From the NCBI RefSeq assembly GCF_001428125.1, contig NZ_LMSM01000007.1, positions 1 to 34,731 on the forward strand: DNA of 34,731 nucleotides, read 5' to 3'. The notes beneath the pieces are model-generated. The model was not told where the DNA came from. It did not search any database and was given only the letters and a program-made list of their open reading frames with translations. This document shows, piece after piece, positions 32,270 to 34,731 of the stretch. The stretch's first letter is position 1; each line of letters starts with the position of its first letter. Position numbers and translations under genes: made by a program. The DNA comes from Nocardioides sp. Soil774. GTDB taxonomy: Bacteria; Actinomycetota; Actinomycetes; Propionibacteriales; Nocardioidaceae.

Positions 32270-33847
32270 ATGACCCCGACCGTGTCGCAAGACGCCAGCG
32301 CGCCCAGACCCGCGCTGCAGTCCTGGCGCACCACCACGGCCGTGCGTGTGTTCGCGCTGGCACTGGCGACCGGCACCACGCTCAGCGGCGGCGCTTTCGT
32401 GGAGTCGATCCCGATCGTCGTCGTGCTCGCTCTCGCGGCGGCGGTCACGTCACTCTTGGAGTGGATGACCCGCAATAAGCCGCTCCACTGGCACGCCGTC
32501 GCGGAGGCCGTTGCGGTCACGATCCTACTCGTGGCCACCCGGTCGACCGACGATCTCGGCGCCTACTTGGCCGTGCCGTCCATTTCGGCGGGCGTGCGCT
32601 ACGGACTGGTCACCGCGACCAACGTCACCATGGTGTCGCTGCTGGCGGCCGCTGCCACCGTCGCCGCCGAACCGTCGTCGGCGGCGCTCGGCCGGATGGG
32701 CCAGGCCGTGCCGTGGCTGGCGATCGGGCTCGGAGTGGGGCTTCTTGCCGGCCTCCAGTCCCGCGCCACCCGCACGATGGCGGCTCGGCAGGCGCCGTAC
32801 GCCACTGCGCACCAGCTGATGGAGCGGATCCACCGTCTGGCCAGCTCGGGGAGCCTCGGCCTCGACAGCTCTGCCCTTGCGGCAGAGCTCGACGCTGCCA
32901 TGCGGCGCGCCACCGGCTGCGCCCGGTCGACAGTGTTCGTGGTCGAACCGGACGACTCGCTGCGACCTCTCAACGGTGGCGACGACGTCGAGCGCATGGC
33001 CGCCGAGATTGCGCTGCTGGAGTCCGAGCGCACGCCAGGCGCTGCCGTCGTACCGCTGCGCGGCTCCCAACAGGTGCTCGGACACTGCGTGCTGGTCGGC
33101 GTGCCTCGCTGGACACCCGAGCTGGACGAACTCGCGCTACAGGTGGCTGACGAGTTCGCGCTGCGTCTCGACACCGCCGTCCTCTTCGACGACATCCGTG
33201 CCCTGGCCACGTCGGAGGAGCGCAACCGCATCGCGCGCGAGATGCACGACGGCGTGGCGCAGGAGATCGTCGGGCTCGGCTACATCGTCGACGAGATCGA
33301 GTCGATGAGCGACCATGATCAGACCCGGGCGCTCGCCTCAGAGCTCCGCGAGGAGATCACCCGCCTGGTCTCGGAGATCCGCTTCTCGATCTTCGACCTG
33401 CGCCACCAGGTCACGGACGGGCGACTGTCGAGCCCGCTCGCCGACTACGCACGCGAGGTCAGCCACGCGACCGGTCTGCGGGTACACCTCTCGCTGGCCG
33501 AGTCGGGCCCTCCCCTGCCGCCCCGGACCGCCACCGAGGTGCTGCGCGTGGCCCAGGAGGCGATCGGCAACGTGCGCAAGCACGCGCGTGCCGAGAACCT
33601 TTGGGTCACCCTCGACTCCGACGGCTCGACGCTTCGGCTCGAGGTCGCGGACGACGGTGTCGGCAACGCCGGGCCGCGCGAGCACCACTGGGGACTCCAG
33701 ACCATGCGAGAGCGCGCCGCTACCGTCGGCGCCCAGCTCGCCGTCACCCCCCGCCACGACGGCGGAACCGTCGTCAGCCTGCGGTCCCCCAAGGCCGCTC
33801 CCCCAGAAGGAGACACTGCCCATGGGCACCACCGTGCTATTGGTTGA
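32270..33847 (+). CDS. Membrane sensor histidine kinase with GAF domain, in the tad operon
   Basis: 525 aa. About five hydrophobic helices (24-163) form a membrane module. A GAF-like domain (about 180-305) follows, with LDAAMRRATGCARSTVFVVE and LGHCVLVGV. The HisKA_3 segment is EERNRIAREMHDGVAQEIVGLG (316-337; phosphoacceptor His326). The ATPase domain has EAIGNVRKHA (430-439; Asn434), VADDGVGNAG (459-468) and HWGLQTMRERA. The stimulus is unknown. Its position directly behind tadC, and its 26-base overlap with the response regulator gene, indicate co-expression with the pilus machinery. The last 17 residues (after LRSPK) are a tail read out of the regulator's translation start region. Confidence 0.93.
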   Translation: MTPTVSQDASAPRPALQSWRTTTAVRVFALALATGTTLSGGAFVESIPIVVVLALAAAVTSLLEWMTRNKPLHWHAVAEAVAVTILLVATRSTDDLGAYLAVPSISAGVRYGLVTATNVTMVSLLAAAATVAAEPSSAALGRMGQAVPWLAIGLGVGLLAGLQSRATRTMAARQAPYATAHQLMERIHRLASSGSLGLDSSALAAELDAAMRRATGCARSTVFVVEPDDSLRPLNGGDDVERMAAEIALLESERTPGAAVVPLRGSQQVLGHCVLVGVPRWTPELDELALQVADEFALRLDTAVLFDDIRALATSEERNRIAREMHDGVAQEIVGLGYIVDEIESMSDHDQTRALASELREEITRLVSEIRFSIFDLRHQVTDGRLSSPLADYAREVSHATGLRVHLSLAESGPPLPPRTATEVLRVAQEAIGNVRKHARAENLWVTLDSDGSTLRLEVADDGVGNAGPREHHWGLQTMRERAATVGAQLAVTPRHDGGTVVSLRSPKAAPPEGDTAHGHHRAIG

Positions 33848-34469
33848 CGACCACGAGCTGATCCGTCAGGGCCTGGCCCGAGCTTTCGAGCGTGACGACG
33901 ACATGACCGTGGTCGGCCAGGCGAGCAGCGTCGGCGAGGGCATTTCGTGCTGGCAGGAGCTTCAGCCCGATGTGGTGGTCACTGATCTCCAGATGCCGGG
34001 AGGCAGTGGCCTCGACGTCGTGCGCGCGATCCGCACGGCGAGCGACTCGACCGGGGTGGTGGTGCTCACCATGCACGCCGGCGACGACCAGATCTTCGCC
34101 GCCATGGAAGCGGGAGCGTCGGCGTTTGTCGGCAAGGACACCCGCGCCGCGGAGGTGGTCAGCGCGGCGAGGCACGCCGCCGTTGCTCCTCGCACATTCC
34201 TGTGCGCCGGCCTCAGCCAAGCCGTCATGCGAAGGGCAACCTCGCCTGCGCCGCCAAAGTTGTCGGGCCGCGAGGCCGAGGTGCTGACGCTGCTTGCAGA
34301 CGGACTCGGGACCGGCGAGATCGCGTCGACCCTCTACATGAGCGAGTCGACGGCCAAGACCCACATCACCCACATCTACCAGAAGCTGGGCGCCGCCAAC
34401 CGTGCGCAGGCATTGGTGACGGCCATGCGGCTGGGTCTGCTGGACCGCGCCTCGCCCGAGCGCTTCTGA
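33822..34469 (+). CDS. LuxR-type response regulator, partner of the tad-operon kinase
   Basis: 215 aa. The receiver domain has VLLVDDHELIRQG (Asp9, Asp10), phosphoacceptor Asp55 in VVVTDLQMPGGSG, the Thr in VVLTMH and Lys105 in AFVGKDTRA. The LuxR helix-turn-helix reads LSGREAEVLTLLADGLGTGE and continues to TAKTHITHIYQKLGAANRAQAL (about 145-205). AAGGAGA lies ten bases before the ATG. Being the last gene of the main tad operon, next to flp, it is the leading candidate for binding the TAGTCAC motifs found before tadE, cpaB and flp; that is inference. Confidence 0.94.
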   Translation: MGTTVLLVDDHELIRQGLARAFERDDDMTVVGQASSVGEGISCWQELQPDVVVTDLQMPGGSGLDVVRAIRTASDSTGVVVLTMHAGDDQIFAAMEAGASAFVGKDTRAAEVVSAARHAAVAPRTFLCAGLSQAVMRRATSPAPPKLSGREAEVLTLLADGLGTGEIASTLYMSESTAKTHITHIYQKLGAANRAQALVTAMRLGLLDRASPERF

Positions 34470-34515
34470 GCCCCGACGAAGCATGCTGGCCGGCGCACGC
34501 GCGGGGGTCGACCAG

Positions 34516-34534
34516 TAGTCACAAGGGACTAGCC
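34516..34534 (+). promoter_or_regulatory. TAGTCAC motif upstream of flp
   Basis: TAGTC (34516-34520) and GACTA (34527-34531) form an inverted repeat with a six-base spacer in AGTAGTCACAAGGGACTAG. This is the third copy of TAGTCAC before a pilus transcription unit, 123 bases before the pilin start. Confidence 0.4.
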
Positions 34535-34548
34535 AGCGCGAGCCGATC

Positions 34549-34567
34549 GCCCGATCCGTGGTCGGGC
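34549..34567 (+). terminator. Possible terminator after the response regulator gene
   Basis: GCCCGA (34549-34554) and TCGGGC (34562-34567) can form a 6-bp stem with a seven-base loop, 80 bases after the regulator stop. It is weak and has no T tract. Confidence 0.25.
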
Positions 34568-34645
34568 AGATGTCGGCAGGCTCCTCGTTGTCGGGTCCTC
34601 CGGGCTCGGGGCCGAGACCTAGTCCTTTAGACCAAGGGGAATCAC

Positions 34646-34731
34646 ATGCTCGAGAAGTTCGTCGCGTTCCAGCTCTTCATGACCGCACCGCGCAAGGACG
34701 ACAAGGGCGCCACCGCCGTCGAGTACGGCCT
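34646..34731 (+). CDS. flp: Flp-type major pilin, N-terminal part (cut by window edge)
   Basis: The visible 28 codons start MLEKFVAFQLFMTAP and reach DDKGATAVEYGL. GATAVEYGL is the classic Flp pilin processing site: cleavage after Gly21 leaves ATAVE, with Glu at +5, and the hydrophobic helix then begins. The 21-residue leader is long for this family and partly hydrophobic, as in other actinobacterial Flp pilins. AAGGGGA precedes the ATG by six bases. It lies 176 bases from the regulator gene, so it probably has its own promoter and higher expression, as expected for the fibre subunit. The prepilin peptidase is not in the window. Confidence 0.92.
   Translation, partial: MLEKFVAFQLFMTAPRKDDKGATAVEYG

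Overview
The window reads as the chromosome of a high-GC Gram-positive actinobacterium, most likely Propionibacteriales and Nocardioides-like. The reasons are very high GC in nearly every third codon position, many GTG starts, many genes that look leaderless, a pyrophosphate-dependent phosphofructokinase that closely resembles the Propionibacterium enzyme, and a MacS-type (DUF5931-like) sensor kinase. The genus is inference; there is no rRNA in the window. No tRNA, rRNA or CRISPR array was seen. No gene-free stretch exceeds 300 bases; the longest is 25680-25941, and it holds a terminator and a promoter region.

Region 1 (1-19951) is mostly a metabolic and regulatory neighbourhood. It opens with the last codons of an IS30-type transposase. 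Then come class II DAHP synthase (aroG), a metallophosphoesterase lipoprotein, an APC permease, PPi-phosphofructokinase (pfp), an MFS exporter, a DUF1028 protein, a shrunken glycerol-kinase-like protein, a coiled-coil protein, a GNAT acetyltransferase, a NarL-type regulator (MacR-like), a GT87-type membrane protein, a flavin reductase-like protein, the MacS-like kinase, a PlsC acyltransferase, an alpha/beta hydrolase, a small membrane protein, a second GT87-like membrane protein, an archaeal-type ornithine cyclodeaminase and a ROK glucokinase. From memory, the order aroG / pfk / macRS / plsC / hydrolase / glk / ArsA-like / SRPBCC / acyl-CoA synthetase resembles a conserved block in Streptomyces (SCO2115 to about SCO2131). 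The membrane glycosyltransferase-like genes and the pilus genes would then be lineage-specific insertions.

Region 2 (20116-34731) is a Tad/Flp (type IVc) pilus locus in two parts. TadE and a TadE/G-like minor pilin form one unit (20116-21734). Four conserved-block genes follow (small CxxC protein, ArsA-like ATPase, SRPBCC protein, long-chain acyl-CoA synthetase; 21766-25679), closed by a strong hairpin terminator. The main unit (25942-34469) encodes CpaB, CpaE/TadZ, CpaF/TadA, a von Willebrand A-TadB fusion, TadC, and then a sensor kinase and LuxR-type regulator in the same operon. A separate flp pilin gene begins at 34646 and runs off the window. CpaF would power assembly through the TadB/TadC platform, CpaE would localise it, Flp would be the fibre, and TadE/TadG would be minor pilins. 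The kinase-regulator pair is the obvious candidate controller, and a TAGTCAC motif recurs upstream of all three pilus transcription units.

The most noteworthy observations are the secreted vWA domain fused to the TadB platform protein, the embedded two-component system with shared upstream motifs, the repeated leaderless promoter pattern TANNNT-N6/7-ATG/GTG at about ten genes, and a glycerol-kinase paralogue that has lost its catalytic loops.
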